A DNA stretch of 64,000 nucleotides, taken from the NCBI RefSeq assembly GCF_000213175.1, contig NW_009799179.1:8078705-8142704 (forward strand). The letters are read 5' to 3'. Every line of letters starts with the position of its first letter. The stretch's first letter is position 1. The position numbers and the translations under genes were made by a program. Below the pieces are notes generated by a model that saw only the letters and a program-made list of their open reading frames with translations, searched no databases and was not told the origin of the DNA. This document shows positions 14,201-27,394 of this stretch, in pieces. Origin of the DNA: Neurospora tetrasperma FGSC 2508. Its lineage: Eukaryota > Ascomycota > Sordariomycetes > Sordariales > Sordariaceae.

Positions 14201-15080
14201 TATAGAAGGTAATTTTCTGGAAGTTGAATATTATATTAATATATATTATAATATAAAATTCAAAGTTAAATAGTTAAATTGAATAATAAAACTAAGAAAT
14301 TAAACTAACTATTTGATACTATATAGCGGAGAACCCTGAAATTCTATAGTTAGATATTTTGCCTACTCTATAGTATAATTTAAATTATAGTTTATTAATA
14401 TTATTAAGCCGTACCCCTAACGAATTTGTAATAGGATTTAAACTTAATATAGTATTAAACTTGCTTAAATTAGAGAATATAGCTAATAATCTGTAGGTTA
14501 TTAGAAAATAATATAATTGTAAAACTATTAAAGCTATTAATTAGGCTACAACTAAATACAAACTATTATTTGATAAAGGTTATTGACAATTTCAATTCAC
14601 CGAAGGAGATAAAATTATACTATAACTATATAAAGGCTACACTTAACTTAGGATTAAATTGTATAAATATATTAACTAACGGGTTAGCCTATTTATGATT
14701 AAATAGAAAATTAATAATTTTATATATATATTTAAATTACTTCGTATATAGAAAATTTATTCTATTATCTCCATAAGTTACTTAAGAGAATATTCTAATA
14801 GTAAAGATTTATTTTATTACGAAGAGTAATTAAGCGAGCGTATTATTATTAATAATAATATTAATAATTAATAATTATATAGTGTTGAGAAGATTATAGA
14901 CCGAAAGATTTTATAGTATAGGGGTAAGCCTTTAATCGAATATTAGATCAAATATAAAGGATATAGTATAGAGTATAATAAATAGTACCTACGAAGTGGT
15001 CTATATATTAACAGATTAATAGAAAATGCCTAAAATCTCGTATATAATTACAAATAATTCTATTCTATTAATCCTAAATT
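11290..15080 (+). pseudogene. Gy-C pol: RT, RNase H, integrase, chromodomain
   Basis: RT is recognisable at about 12,220-12,700 with SPRGLKQS-type sequence, then YINDIIIF at 12516 (active elements have YxDD; the first Asp is now Asn), then HLEIIFKLFKEINL. Integrase lies roughly at 13,650-14,650. A chromodomain follows at about 14,880-15,010: VEKIIDRKIL, then EYQIKYKGYS and a short helix, the usual order in chromoviruses, whose chromodomain steers integration into H3K9-methylated chromatin. Stops are TAA/TAG at former glutamine positions. Nonfunctional. Confidence 0.75.
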
Positions 15081-15317
15081 GTTTATGCGTATAAATAAAT
15101 TATTATTAAATAAAACTACAATTACTGAAGTCGACTATATCCCTAAATCGAATATTATTATCGTTATTCCGACAAAAAGCAAACGAAAAGAAACGTTAAT
15201 AACCTCGGACATAGCGCTACTTATTACGCTAACTAAAATACTTTTAATAACAAAATTTAGAAAAAAGTATATCTCTAATATAAAAGCGTTCGTATCCCCA
15301 ATTTAACTATCGCTACA

Positions 15318-15440
15318 ATTACTACCTTCTATACTATCGCTTCCCAAATAATTATTATTATAATTACTACCTTTTATACTATTACTTCCCAAATAATTAT
15401 CGTTATAATTACTACCTTTTATACTATTACTTCCTAAATA
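15318..15440. repeat. 45-bp tandem repeat, about 2.7 copies
   Basis: Units start at 15318, 15363 and 15408 and share ATTACTACCTT followed by ATACTAT and CTTCCCAAATAATTAT. The spacing is exactly 45 bases, a multiple of three, so it would encode a 15-residue repeat. It lies between the chromodomain and the extra ORF of Gy-C. Confidence 0.85.
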
Positions 15441-15449
15441 GAAAATACC

Positions 15450-17460
15450 CTCGCTAACCGGGCTCTAGAAAATTAATTTATAAGAACCTTTATATTCTAC
15501 TCTATTGCAAGTTTAATATCCCTTTATATTACCGACTATTTAAATCTAAATAATTAATTTATAAAATGCTTAACGTCCCCTTATTTTACTACCTACCCAA
15601 ACTTAGAATATTAAACTATAATAAACTCAATATACCGTTTATTAAATATTATCGCGTATAATAAACGCCGACAACGAAAAATATAAATTGATAATCACGC
15701 AGCTTACTGATGTATAGAAGTAAACGGGCCTACTATAAATCTAACTATTATTGAAGAAACGAACTAGTAAACCCTAATTTAAATACGCCGACGATACCCT
15801 ACTCCCAATCGTCGAGCAAACTATTTACTTACCCGCGGAAGAGAAAGCTGTAATTATAAACTTACTTATAGACTACGGCGTTTATAAACGAATATCTAAT
15901 AATAATTATTATAATTGTAATTACAATATACGTAAAATTATTATAACTATTAAAGGAACTAATTTATATAAGGGAATTGATAACGCTATCGCCGAAAGCG
16001 CTATTAAATTGCTTAATTATATTATTATTAAAGCGGCCTACTTTATAATAGTAGTATTAAACTATAATATAAAAGAATAGATAGGCAACTTCGAAGCCGC
16101 CGGCTTTATATTTATAATTAAGGCTAATTATTACTACATTTATACTAGTAACTAATCTATAATCTTCGCGTATTAGAATAATAAAATAGTGCCCCTAGTA
16201 AAATAGAAGATGAGAGAAATAATAGATTTTATTATCGATAAGGCCGTATACGCGTTTAATACGAATAAACCAACCGATATATAAATAATTTCCTACGAAG
16301 AATTCAAATTGAAAGCTTATAGTATTATAGCGGTCTATTTATAAAATATAGGCCTAATCGATAAATAATATACGGCTATTATAAAGGCGCGCTAGAATTA
16401 GCTTTTAATATATTCTAACAATAAAGAAATACGTTAGGGCCCGATTGAACCGACTATTCCAATCGCCCGTAATATAAAACTAATTACCCTAATACCGAAT
16501 ATTAAAGAATTAATAGTCCTTAGAACCCTCGATTCTATTAAATAAATAACTATTAATACTACTAAACCAATTACTATTAATAATACTACTAATCTAATAA
16601 TACCTAAATATATACTTAATACTATTAATAATAATTTGGCTAAGAGGCGTAAATCCTAGGAAGTATTTTAAACCGAATTGAACAAACTTAGAAAGATTTA
16701 CCACGAACTTCGTAAGGATTAGAAAAGATAATACAAAAATTAAGAAAGCTAGTACAATAATTACTACAAATTTAATAATAATTATATTAATCTATGTAAC
16801 GAATACGACGGTTTATAATATAAATATAAAATAATAATTAAGGAGTATAAAGAAACTCTAAATAAATTAAAAGAAGTAATCTACTACTCTAGGCAAGTAC
16901 TTAAAATTATTAGAAATCTACCTAAAATCGAAGGTATAAATACAATAAATTATTAAAATAATATTAATACGGCTATTAACCGGGGATATAGACCTGGCCT
17001 AACGACCGATTTATTATTCGAAATAAAGTAAATCGCCCAGACTGTATAAAATAATCTAGTATTTAATAATACAAACGAAACTATAGGCTCCTTAAATAGG
17101 CCTAAATACTTATATATAATAGAAATATAAGTAAAATATCGATATATATTTATAAGGGTTAAACCCTAGACCGGCTTTAAGAAATTAATTGAAGCGCCCG
17201 TGCAACCCGCGGCCCAACCCGCACAGCCCGTATAATACCTATTTTAAATACTTATCCCCGAGCCAGCTACTATCCCCGTATATATTAAAATCCAATCTAC
17301 CGAGGATTGGAGTACGTTAGAGGACTATTAAAAGCATTTCGGAAGCTTAAGTCTATTATTAAAACAATTATCGAACGATTATTATAGGACATTACATTGG
17401 ATGTAACTATCTTAATTCTATTTCCTTTTTTTAATTTCCTTTATTATAGTCCTATTAAGA
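15450..17460 (+). pseudogene. Gy-C extra sense ORF downstream of pol
   Basis: One plus-strand frame stays readable for about 2 kb after the chromodomain if TAA and TAG are read as glutamine. It gives a mixed alpha-helical domain (around 15,840-16,300, including EEKAVIINLLIDYG), a basic coiled coil (about 16,630-16,940, including ELNKLRKIYHELRKDQ), a Gln/Pro/Ala patch (PVQPAAQPAQPVQ near 17,200), and near the end a hydrophobic segment like a membrane helix (FYFLFLISFIIVLLRLI, about 17,420-17,460). I do not recognise the family. Extra ORFs after pol occur in some LTR elements. Whether the hydrophobic part belongs to the ORF is uncertain. Confidence 0.5.
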
Positions 17461-17659
17461 CTAATTGAATATAATAACAATAATTTTTCTCTAAAGAATA
17501 ACCATCGCCCGCTATAGACTATTCTACTATTATTTTACTAATTATTCTTTCCTATACTTATATAAAATTAATTTAAAATACGAACTTTTCTTTATAAACT
17601 ACATATATCGATATAACTAGCTTAATAATTGTAACAATTATCTTTTTAACGGGGGGCAC

Positions 17660-17862
17660 TGTAAGACGATAACCCTATCGGGTAGTATTAACCCAATTAG
17701 AACGACCTAGGTAACTAGGTACAACCCGCAGGCAGGCAAGTCTGACTAGCTTGTACCGCCAGGGTATAAAACCTAGGCAGTATATAAATTGTAGAAAATA
17801 GAATAGTTTATTAATTAATACTATTAAATTATCTGTATAACGATCGGGCCGTTCATCTCACA
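17660..17862 (+). repeat. Gy-C 3' LTR
   Basis: 203 bp, aligned to 6675-6877. It is preceded by a polypurine tract (around 17649-17659, with GGGGGG) and followed by the target duplication TTAGG. Confidence 0.92.
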
Positions 17863-17867
17863 TTAGG

Positions 17868-19240
17868 GCAATTACGCTACAAAGGACGTTTCTAAATCCC
17901 GGGAGCCCCGGCTATATCCGAAGTAACTATATTTATAGTTACCGATTAAAAATAACGGTTCAATGCCCTCTATACCGCTATAATATAAAAGACGTACGAA
18001 GCTTTAGTATTCGGCTACCCTGGTAGAAAAGGAATAATTTTTACCCTTTTAAAAAAATACTATTAATTATTATTAGAAACCTACGTATAGCGCTTTCTAT
18101 ATAATTATTACGTCTATAGTTCTATAAAAGTTTAAAGAGACGTAAAGAGAGGGTTCTTATAAATATTAATAACCCCCGACTAATACTATAGGGTTATATA
18201 AATAGACTATATTATAAACCTCCTAAATATTAATAATAATATATATTTATAGGTTATTAAAAACCAGCTTAGTAAGAATATTATTCTAAAGCCTATACCC
18301 TCTATAAATGTAGACCTCTATACGGAGCGCTTTCTTTAATATTTTATATATTACTATAGTTAGCTATATTTAATTGTTAGTAATAAAAATACTAATTAGA
18401 CGGGTAAATTCTAAAAACATTTTCATAAATTAATATATGTAAGATAACTCTTTAATACGGCTTACTACCTATAGACTAACGGCGGGCCCGAAAGAATAAA
18501 CTAAGAAGTATACACCTTCTTTAAAGCCTATATTAATTACTTATAGAACGATTAGGACCGTTGGACTCCTATAGCTTAATTAGCGATTAATAGTAAAATA
18601 AATATTTTTATTAATATAGCCCCCTTCTTCGCGACTTATAATTATAAAACTAGCCCTATTATCCTTATAATTAAAGATTCTCTAAAGGAACTACCTATTA
18701 CATCTATCCCCGAGCGGAAGGCCTACAAATGTATTAAAAACCTATAGCAAATCTTAAATATATACTAAACTATTATAATTATAGCCGTATAATAGTAAAA
18801 AAGATTCGTAAATTATTTTAAGTAACCTATAAAGTAATTTTAAAATAGAAATAAAGTCTAACTTAACTTTGAAAATTATAATTCCGTACACTCTAAGAAG
18901 AAATTTAATATAATCTACGTTAAATATATAGTTTCTAGGGTTCTATCCCTATATATAATTGAACTTAAAGAACTACTATCCGCAATCTATAACGTTTTCT
19001 ATATAAATCTCCTCCGTAGAGCCGCCGAAGACCCTCTACCCGGATAGTAAACTATAAATTTATAACCCCCAACTATTATTATTAAAGGAGAAAGGGAGTA
19101 GGAAATAGAATGAATCTTCTATATAAATAGCTTTATAAAAAGGGGAGGGTATATAATCCGTATAATTTATATAGAATAGAAAAACTTTAGAGAGATTACT
19201 TAGGAACTATTTAAAAAGTTCCTAAAAACGACCGCCCTTA
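17868..19240 (+). pseudogene. Gy-A pol, second part: integrase and C-terminal domain
   Basis: The frame continues Gy-A pol after the Gy-C insertion. Recognisable pieces are QTNGGPERINQEVYTFF at about 18,475-18,525, then NYLQNDQDRWTPIAQLAIN, then PFFATYNYKTSP near 18,630, matching the end of the Gypsy integrase core (the stretch after the second catalytic Asp). A C-terminal domain with LLRRAAEDPLPGQ follows at about 19,010-19,050 and a chromodomain-like end (about 19,110-19,220) is possible. Stops are RIP-type. The integrase zinc finger is degraded. Confidence 0.65.
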
Positions 19241-20208
19241 ATAAATTCGAATAGAAATATAGGTATACAAATATAAATAATAGACTATTAGAATAATACT
19301 AGTACAAAGGGACTATTTACTTTAATAAACGTAAGAGAAATTAATTATAATTAAAAATTAAAACCCCTTTCCCCTATACTATAGAAAGGATATAAGGAGG
19401 CTAACCCTCTACCTAAATATAACTAATCTATAAAAATGTAAAAAAAAAAGGATAGTTAGAAGAGGGGAGCGGCTATAGTAATAAACTTTATTTACGGATT
19501 TTACCCTCCTCTAATATTTTAATATTAATAAAAGTATAGCCTATAAAACCCTCTCCCTCTATATCGCTACTAATTAGAGAGGCTAGACTAATAAAAGGGT
19601 TAATTTCTATATTATTATCGGTAGCGCTAAAAGTATAAAGCGGTATAAATATAATATCGGTAGTAGGACTAGTCGGAAAGGTAATCTAAATACAAGTAAC
19701 CGAGCGGGTAGTATAATAAAGGGGCGAAGTATTAAATAAACCCTAAATTCCTCCCTTAACTAAATTATACTTACCCAACTTTAAAATTAGAAAGAACGAT
19801 TCCTTCTAAATTTAAAAATTAATTACCTATATACAAAGGTTATTTATAGCGTAATATCAAAATTCAATATTATTATAAATACTATTTATATTACTAATAG
19901 TCCGCTATAGAGATTTTAAATAAGTATAAACGTTATTAAATTCTATAAAGGTAATAAAATTAATACTAGTGGTAAAAATAGGCGTAGGAAGGACATTGGA
20001 AATAAGCAGGCTAATAACTATAATAAACGTACTAGGACCTACGAATAAATAGTCTACAACCGTATTATTAAATTAACCGCGGATAAAAAAACAATTACTA
20101 TATTCAAGAATCTCTATAATCGAGATTATATCCTTGTAGGTAATAATAATTCCGCCCTTAGTATTAGAAGTAGAATATCCTTACAATTTCTAATTATAAT
20201 AAATAGCC

Positions 20209-20506
20209 TATAAGGGGACAGTAGAGCGATACGCGGGTGCTGGCTACTGTGTATATATTAAGGTTCTACGAAGAAAGAAAGGAGAAAACACTACCCTCCG
20301 GGTCGCTTGAGTACTAGAGTTTAAATAGCCGTACGCTCTAGTAACTACCTTATAGTTTAAAATAGTAAGAGAATATTCTAAAAGACCCGGGCACTACTAT
20401 ACTATAGTCCAAGTCGATTAGGGTAGTCTCAATATATATTACCGTCTTAGCGTTCAAATTTAGCTAATTAGAGCCAAATATATTATTGGGCGCTAATCCT
20501 ATAATA
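20209..20506 (-). repeat. Gy-D 3' LTR (left copy)
   Basis: 298 bp, matching 27395-27692 at full length. It is the more heavily mutated of the two copies: where they differ it nearly always carries T or A against C or G in the other. Confidence 0.92.
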
Positions 20507-20613
20507 TTAGCCCCCCCCCTTCTCCCTCCAACTATAATCGTACACTACAATTAATATTTATATTACCCCTATCTCACCCTTCTATAGTTCTTACTCTCCT
20601 TCTTACTCCTTCA

Positions 20614-22263
20614 ATGAATAATTGCAACTATATTGTACGTATACCCTTAATTCTATTTTAGAATAACTTTAAATAACCGTTATTAACCTTTAATTATAAT
20701 ATTAATTCTAATTAAAATCCTTCTAAACTCTAACCTACTACTCCAATTTATTGTTACCCGGCTATAACGCCCGCGCCCGCTCCTACGCCCGCACCCGCTC
20801 CTACGCCTATACCTACGCCTACTACTACTACTCTAACGTTTGTTCCAGTTCTTATTCCCGCGCCGGCTTTCGCTTTTACTGTGCCGGTCTCTCTAGTACC
20901 CTAGACCCCGGGCGGTAGCGGCGGCGGTAAAAACCGCAAATTTACTAAAGTGCCTATTAAAGGTGCTATAGCTATTTAATACTCCTAATATATAGTATTA
21001 GGGGACTATAATACTTACGTACCTAATAAAAGTAAAAACTATTACGTACCTTCTATATTTAAAAAATTTAAATACTTACCGGCGGCAGCCCTCTACTATT
21101 TAGGAATAATATTCCTCCTAATTAGAGGAGGACTACCCAAACAATAAAGCTCCGTCTTACTAATCTTTCTATTATATAGTAATTTCAGTTCGTAACGTCG
21201 AATAATTAGTAACCGAGGGCTATATAATTCCGTAAGTATCTTTCGAATACCTTCATTCTATTTTAACTACTAATTCAATTTTAAGGATATTACTTACCTT
21301 ATACTCAATTACCCTATTAGTAAAACGCCGCCAATCCTCCTTTCTACCACCGTAATACTTTCAATTATAATTCCGAATATTTTTATATCTTCGGCTCCAA
21401 CTTCGGTTAAAGTATTCAAAAAATTAGGGGCTCTAGAGGAGAGCCTTTAAGCTCTTTATATAAATTAGAGTAATTTAGTAACTTTATAATTATTATTATT
21501 CGCCGAATTATTTTGGATTAGTTGGGATTTAGTTATTTTAATAAATATTATTATAGAATCTACCTAAAATACTAAATATACCACTACTACAACCGTTATT
21601 TATTTAAACGCCCTCGTAGTTAAGTTTAATATCCGAATAATTAAACTAATTTAAACCTTCTAGGAAAGAGTAATAACTAAGGCAATAAATACTATTTTTA
21701 ACGAATCGGTCGTAGAATTAAAGGTTCGTATTAGGAAGCTAAAGGAGTAGTGTAGGATAATAGAAGGGGATAAGGTATTATTAGGTAAAGAGGATTTATA
21801 GGTTCGTTTTAATTTATTATTTAATAGGGAGGATTTATTAGTATTAGTAAGAGGGGAGGTAGTAAAAAATAGGTCGGTAAATATTAGAGTACTTAAAGAG
21901 GAAGAGGAGGATTTAATAATATTAATGGAAATAATATAGTAGGAGGGGGATATTTTAGAGGAGAAAATTCGGTTAAAGAAGGTAATTCGGTTTTTAAATT
22001 TAATAAAAGAGATTACTTCTCTTCCGAAGAAAAGGAGAAAAGTACGGGTTCCCTACAATAGTACAATTACAATATTATTATTTTTAGGTACTATAGTCGG
22101 GTCGGGTATTAGGGCGGCGCTAGGTATTAGAAACTCTTAAATAGGACGAATTAATAGAAGAAATATTTTAAATTTATATAATAAACGGCCGCGTTTTTTA
22201 CCTTTAAATACTAATTTTACTTACTCTTCTTACTCTATTAATACTTTCCTCTTTGTAAATTAA
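20614..22263 (+). pseudogene. Antisense ORF of Gy-D (549 codons)
   Basis: The plus strand from ATG 20614 stays in one frame to the TAA at 22261-22263 if internal TAA/TAG are read as RIP-made glutamines. It lies antisense to pol between pol and the 3' LTR. In order: MNNCNYIVRIP; a Pro/Thr/Ala repeat (PAITPAPAPTPAPAPTPIPT, about 20,760-20,820); a Gly/Lys linker (GGSGGGKNRK, about 20,910-20,940); a middle domain with NYYVPSIFKKFKYL (about 21,040-21,080); a charged coiled coil (about 21,660-22,010); and LPKKRRKVRV at about 22,020-22,050, which looks like a classical nuclear localisation signal. No known domain was recognised. A Gag-like or chromatin-directed role would be a guess. Confidence 0.6.
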
Positions 22264-25200
22264 TTTATAGGTCTATTATTAATTCGAGCGTCCCCATATT
22301 ACCTTTCGAAGAATTCGAGCGCCTTAATATTTTAAAAATCTTTAAATCGGTACTATAAAAATTTATAATAATCCTTCTACTTTATAAAAACTATCCGGTT
22401 AATCGGGGTTCTTTTAATATATAGGATTTTTTCTATGTAGTATTCTTCTTCTCCCTCTATAATTACCAGCGGCGGTTATTCGTCGGTTAGGACTTAGCTG
22501 GGTAGGGGGTTTCTAATAACCTACTAGAGGAAATTAATATAAAAGATATTATAAATGTTATTTAGGAACTTAGAGAATTCTACAACCAACGGTAAAAGTA
22601 CTTTTAAAATAATATACTTTACATATAACTAATCTAACTTCTTCTTAAATTTTAGTAAAACATAATTCTTAAGGTTGAATTATACTTTATTACTTACTTA
22701 GAATTTCTTTATAGACTAGCGGGTATAGTTAGTAAACCTTTTTTATTCCTAGGCCGCTATAACTATTATAATTTAATATAAATCTATAATTTATAATAAT
22801 TTCTTAACGAATTATTAGGCCCGGACGTTAGCGGGGATATAAAAATTTCTAATAGCTTCGGAGATTACTAAAACTATTAATTCTAAATCGAAATTATAAA
22901 TAGCGAAAAAAGGAAATATACTAATCGAAGTATTAATACAACTATTAATAACGAACTACACTAAAGGATACTATTCATACTAATTATCTTAAACCTAATT
23001 AATATATACCTTTAAAAAGGTTTATACTTCTTAATTTATTTGTTCTAGGCCGCCGTCGGTTTGAGAGTAATAAACGGTACTAAGAAATTATTTAATCCTA
23101 AATAATTCGTAAAATCTATTCTAGAATTATCCGGTCTAATTAGAACCCCGGTCGCTAATTATAAATCGGGGCTACCCGTAATACTATATAAAGTAGCTTA
23201 TAAATTTCTCAGTACAAATTTCGGCATTTATCGATAGTATTAATTCCAATATAACGTTTTTACTAAGACGGTCTTTAATAACGAATAGGTAAATATTCCC
23301 TCTAATTAATAGAAAGTCCGTAATAAAATTTATTTAGATTTTTCGGAAGAATTAATCCGGCACTAATATTAATTAAAATAACCCTTTCCTCTAGGCTCTC
23401 TAATACTTAATAAAACTATATATATAGTAATTATATAAAAATTATTTTATATAAATTCCTAATAACAACTAATAAAAGTAACGGACTAGAATTATAATAG
23501 TATCTTCTCTACCGGGATATCCGAACGCTTAAAAATCGTACGTAATTTAAATAATATAAGTATAAAAGGTATTAAATTCTCAATCGGGGTCGAATAATTT
23601 TACAACTTCTATTTCAATAATTACCAGGTACCCGGGGATCTACAGCCTTCCTTAATATCTCAAACGCCCGAAGTTATTAATAAAATAGTCGGCAATTTAG
23701 ATTTTAAATTTAAAGGAAGGGGGTAAATCTTTTATATTATTCCTTATTATTTTAAGGACTTACTAATATATAGCATCCTTCCCTACAGTAGAACCCTAAA
23801 GTTATTATAAATCCAAATCTTTAAAGACTTTTATACCCTTCCTCCGGGCTACTTAGGAACCCTAAAAATTCATTACCGAAATACGAACGTAATTATATAA
23901 AATAGATTCGGAAATAAATTAGAAGTTTCGAACCTCCCTATTATTTTTAGTAGGCCGATTTTAATCCTGCTAGAATAATATATCTAGTACTACCGCTTTT
24001 TTACCCGGCCGGTACTAGAGTTCGAAGGAAAACCGGGAAAAATATTCGGCCTAGCGAACTTACTATTCCAATAAATATTACCGGGTTATAAAATATTTTA
24101 AATTATAATAATCGGTTAGAATAGTAAAGCTATTATAATTATATAATTCGGCCTATTATTCTTATAAATAATTAATAATCGCTAGTATCTCTTTATTATA
24201 AATAGGATAATTATATTCGGCTAGCTTTAATTTTCTCAAGTAGAACGTTATAATACGCCGCTAACCGTCTACTTCTTAAATTAAATAGCCTCTAAGTACA
24301 AAGCTACTATAATCGGTCTTAAAGAAAATCGGGTATTTAAAGTCCTACTCAATTAGTATTAGTACTCAAATAAATAGTATCTTTAATAATTAAAATACCT
24401 CTTTATATACCGCCAATTATTCGAATAGAACCCCCTTGCTAATTAATACTATAAGCGGTACTACTACTATAGTAAACTCTAATATAAATATCCAGTAGTA
24501 ATTTATAAATCCTAAAAAACTCTAGACTCCCTTTTAAAACGCTAGAATAGTCTATTCTAGGATAATTTTAACCTTCTCAAAGTCCGCTTAAATACCAACG
24601 CTAGCGTAGATAATAAATCCCAAATATTTAACCTTCTTAACTATAAACTCGTACTTATCGGGGTCTAAGTAAAGTCTAGCGTTTCGGAAGCGTTCGAACA
24701 CTATACGGACCTTTTATATATAGTCTTTTCGAAACCCGTCCGTAAAAATTAAAACGTCGTCTATATATACCGAATAAAAATCGTTAAGAAACTCCCGTAA
24801 TACTTAATTAATATACCGCTAAAAGGTAATTAGAACGCTATATAACTTGAAGGGTATAATTAACTATTTAAAAAAGCTATAATATATCTAAAATACTATT
24901 TTATACTCTTCTCCTTCCGCTATCCGGATTTTATAGAAGGCCTATATTATATCTACTTTATAGAACTACTTTATACCCTTAAATACCCGGAATATCTTTC
25001 GGATAAGTAGTAGGGGGTATTAATCTATTCGAATAATTATATTAAAGGCCCGGTAATTATAATAGAAGCAAAAACCTCCGCCCAATTTCCAAATAAAGAG
25101 AACGGGGGTTCTAATAGCCAAACTATTAGCCCGGATAAAGCTTTTATTTATTAAATCCTAGAGAATCTTTTTAAATACTAAGAATTCTTTTCGAAATATA

Positions 25201-27394
25201 TTATATAATAGGCCGAAGGGAAGCGGAAAGTTCTTACCGTCCGGTCCCTTTTTTAATTCAATTTTTAAATCGATTCTAGGCTTATAATTATTAAACTAAT
25301 TAGCTTCCTATTTCCTAAAAAGGGGAATAAAGTCCCAAAAATCCTTAAAAATAATCTACTAAAATTCTTTATCGGTCCAAACCCTTTTAAAAATTAGGGT
25401 CTTCTTAATATTCTTAAACCATATAATAAATATAGAAGCTTCTATAACAGCCCGGCCTTTCTCTTTAATAATATAACGGATATACCTAATAAAATTAATA
25501 GCAAGGATATATATTACTCCTTTAAATTCTTTAAGAAACAGGGTCTTAGGCTTAGATTCGTCAATATAATTTATTTAAAATTATATAACGCTATACTAAA
25601 ATTTTTTCTCGTAGAGGATTAAATATACTTAATTAACTATTAACTATAACTTCCCAAAAATAACGGGGTACTCGAACTCCAGTACTATATATATACAAAT
25701 TAATAAAATATAGCCCTAGAATTCTATAAAAAAGTAAATAATACCTTAAATAGAAGCACCTTCTATAGTTACTATAGCGCCTCGGATTTACTAAACTAAA
25801 ATCGGAACGATAGGGATCTAAAAATCCTAAATAATATTTTTACTAATAGCGGTATAGTACTAGTAACCTTTATTAATAAAAATATAAAATAAATTAGTAG
25901 AATTAATAATAATTAGTATTAGGGTTAATCCTATCTCTATTTAAATTTTAAATTCTTCTACTTTACTTAATACTTTAGAAATAGACTCTAACACCTGACT
26001 TCGTACTAAAACTCCTCTTTTCCCTAATCCAATTCGGAGTCCGAAATCTCAATCACTTGAAATTTATTATTAAATAGCAAAGCTATTTAAATAACCTAAA
26101 TATATACTCCTTTACCTTAGAAGTTTATAATTAGAAAGTACAAATACTTAGTAATAATATAACTAGTAGCGCTGTAATAAATATACTATCCCTCGGCCCA
26201 ATATTTATCCCTTTCTTCCTATAATACCTATTTAATTTATCCCTTTTACTAAGCGGAAGAAAAACCCTTACTTCGAACGCTACGAATATTAATTATACCT
26301 ATAAGGATATTACTATTAATATTATATCGAATCCTAAAGGAAGGGGTAGAAGGGGAATTGTAGGTCTAATATTAAAAATTAGAGCGGCCCGAACCGGGGG
26401 CGATAGGAAAGTATACTCTAAACTGCCGGTTATTCTAATTATTATTCTAAAAATAATTTTAACAAAAGGTTTAAAACTCTACGGTCTTCTTATATTTATA
26501 AATAATATTCTAAAATTACTCTACGTAAGTAAAATAATTATTAGAGAATTTAATAATAAAGAAGTAATTACTAAACTTCTTATTAATAGTACAACGAAGG
26601 AACCCTAATTTAATATAACTATCCTAATCGTAACCGCTAATCTTTAAAAGCTTATTATTAAAATTAATAAAAAATTTAAAGAATAATTCGCCGTCCTTCT
26701 ACTTTATTTTAATAAAATTATTAAAAGTATAATCTTAAATATAATAAGTACTAAAGACTTACCAAATCTATTCAAATAACTCGGTCGGGTCTTTATTACT
26801 AGAAAAGGTACAAGCAGTTTAATAACCTTCTAACCGCTACTACTTATTAATCGGTAAAATATTAAAATTAATACGTAGACCGGCTTTGAAATTTATATTA
26901 TACGTTTTAATTAGCTTATTATAATAGAAGAAAAAGGTAGTAAATTTACCGTCCTACTTAAGGAGCTCGAACGGCTTCCGTTAGTAAGGTCTACTAGAGT
27001 TACTATTAAACTCCTCGTCGTTACCGTCGTCGGCTTTAGACTTCCTTCTATTCTTATTACTACTAAAGAAATCCTACTTAGTAGGATATATAAATTCAGG
27101 CTTTAGAATAGGTTAAAAATAAATAGAAAAAGGGATTATAAATTTAACCTTCCCCCGTAGCTCTAGGCTAACCTATAGAATTCGGAATAGAATACCAAAT
27201 AGGCCGGTAGTATCAAAGGGGGCCCCAGTACCTTCAATTACTAAAAAATCGCAAAATACTTCTATATCGGTATCGGTATTATTATTATTATTCAGTATAG
27301 AAAAAGAAACTATTCTAATACTAATATACGCCGCGCTATTAGCCGTAGGCAATCCTTCCTTCTAATAATTGACTAATAAGAGGGTAGAACCTAA
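22264..27394 (-). pseudogene. Gy-D gag-pol region
   Basis: Minus-strand Gypsy polyprotein. RNase H is at about 24,160-24,250 (FYLRKLKLAEYNYPIY), RT at about 24,450-25,150 (SFIRANSLAIRTPVLFIWKL, then GGGFCFYYNYRAFN), integrase at about 22,600-23,900, and gag presumably at about 25,700-27,390. The CA/TG-poor sequence and TAA/TAG stops at glutamine positions show RIP. Domain borders are approximate, and no gag motif was confirmed. Confidence 0.65.

Larger units (their letters stand above)
6675..17862 (+). mobile_element. Gy-C: complete chromodomain Gypsy LTR retrotransposon (11,188 bp)
   Basis: Paired 203-bp LTRs (6675-6877 and 17660-17862) start TGTAAGA and end TCTTACA or TCTCACA. The element is flanked by a perfect 5-bp target duplication TTAGG (6670-6674 and 17863-17867). 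A purine-rich tract with GGGGGG lies directly before the 3' LTR. Inside, on the plus strand, follow gag-like sequence, RT, RNase H, integrase and a chromodomain, then a long extra ORF. It sits inside the pol gene of Gy-A. At 11.2 kb it is long for a fungal Gypsy element, mainly because of the long 5' region and the extra 3' ORF. RIP has disabled it. Confidence 0.88.
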
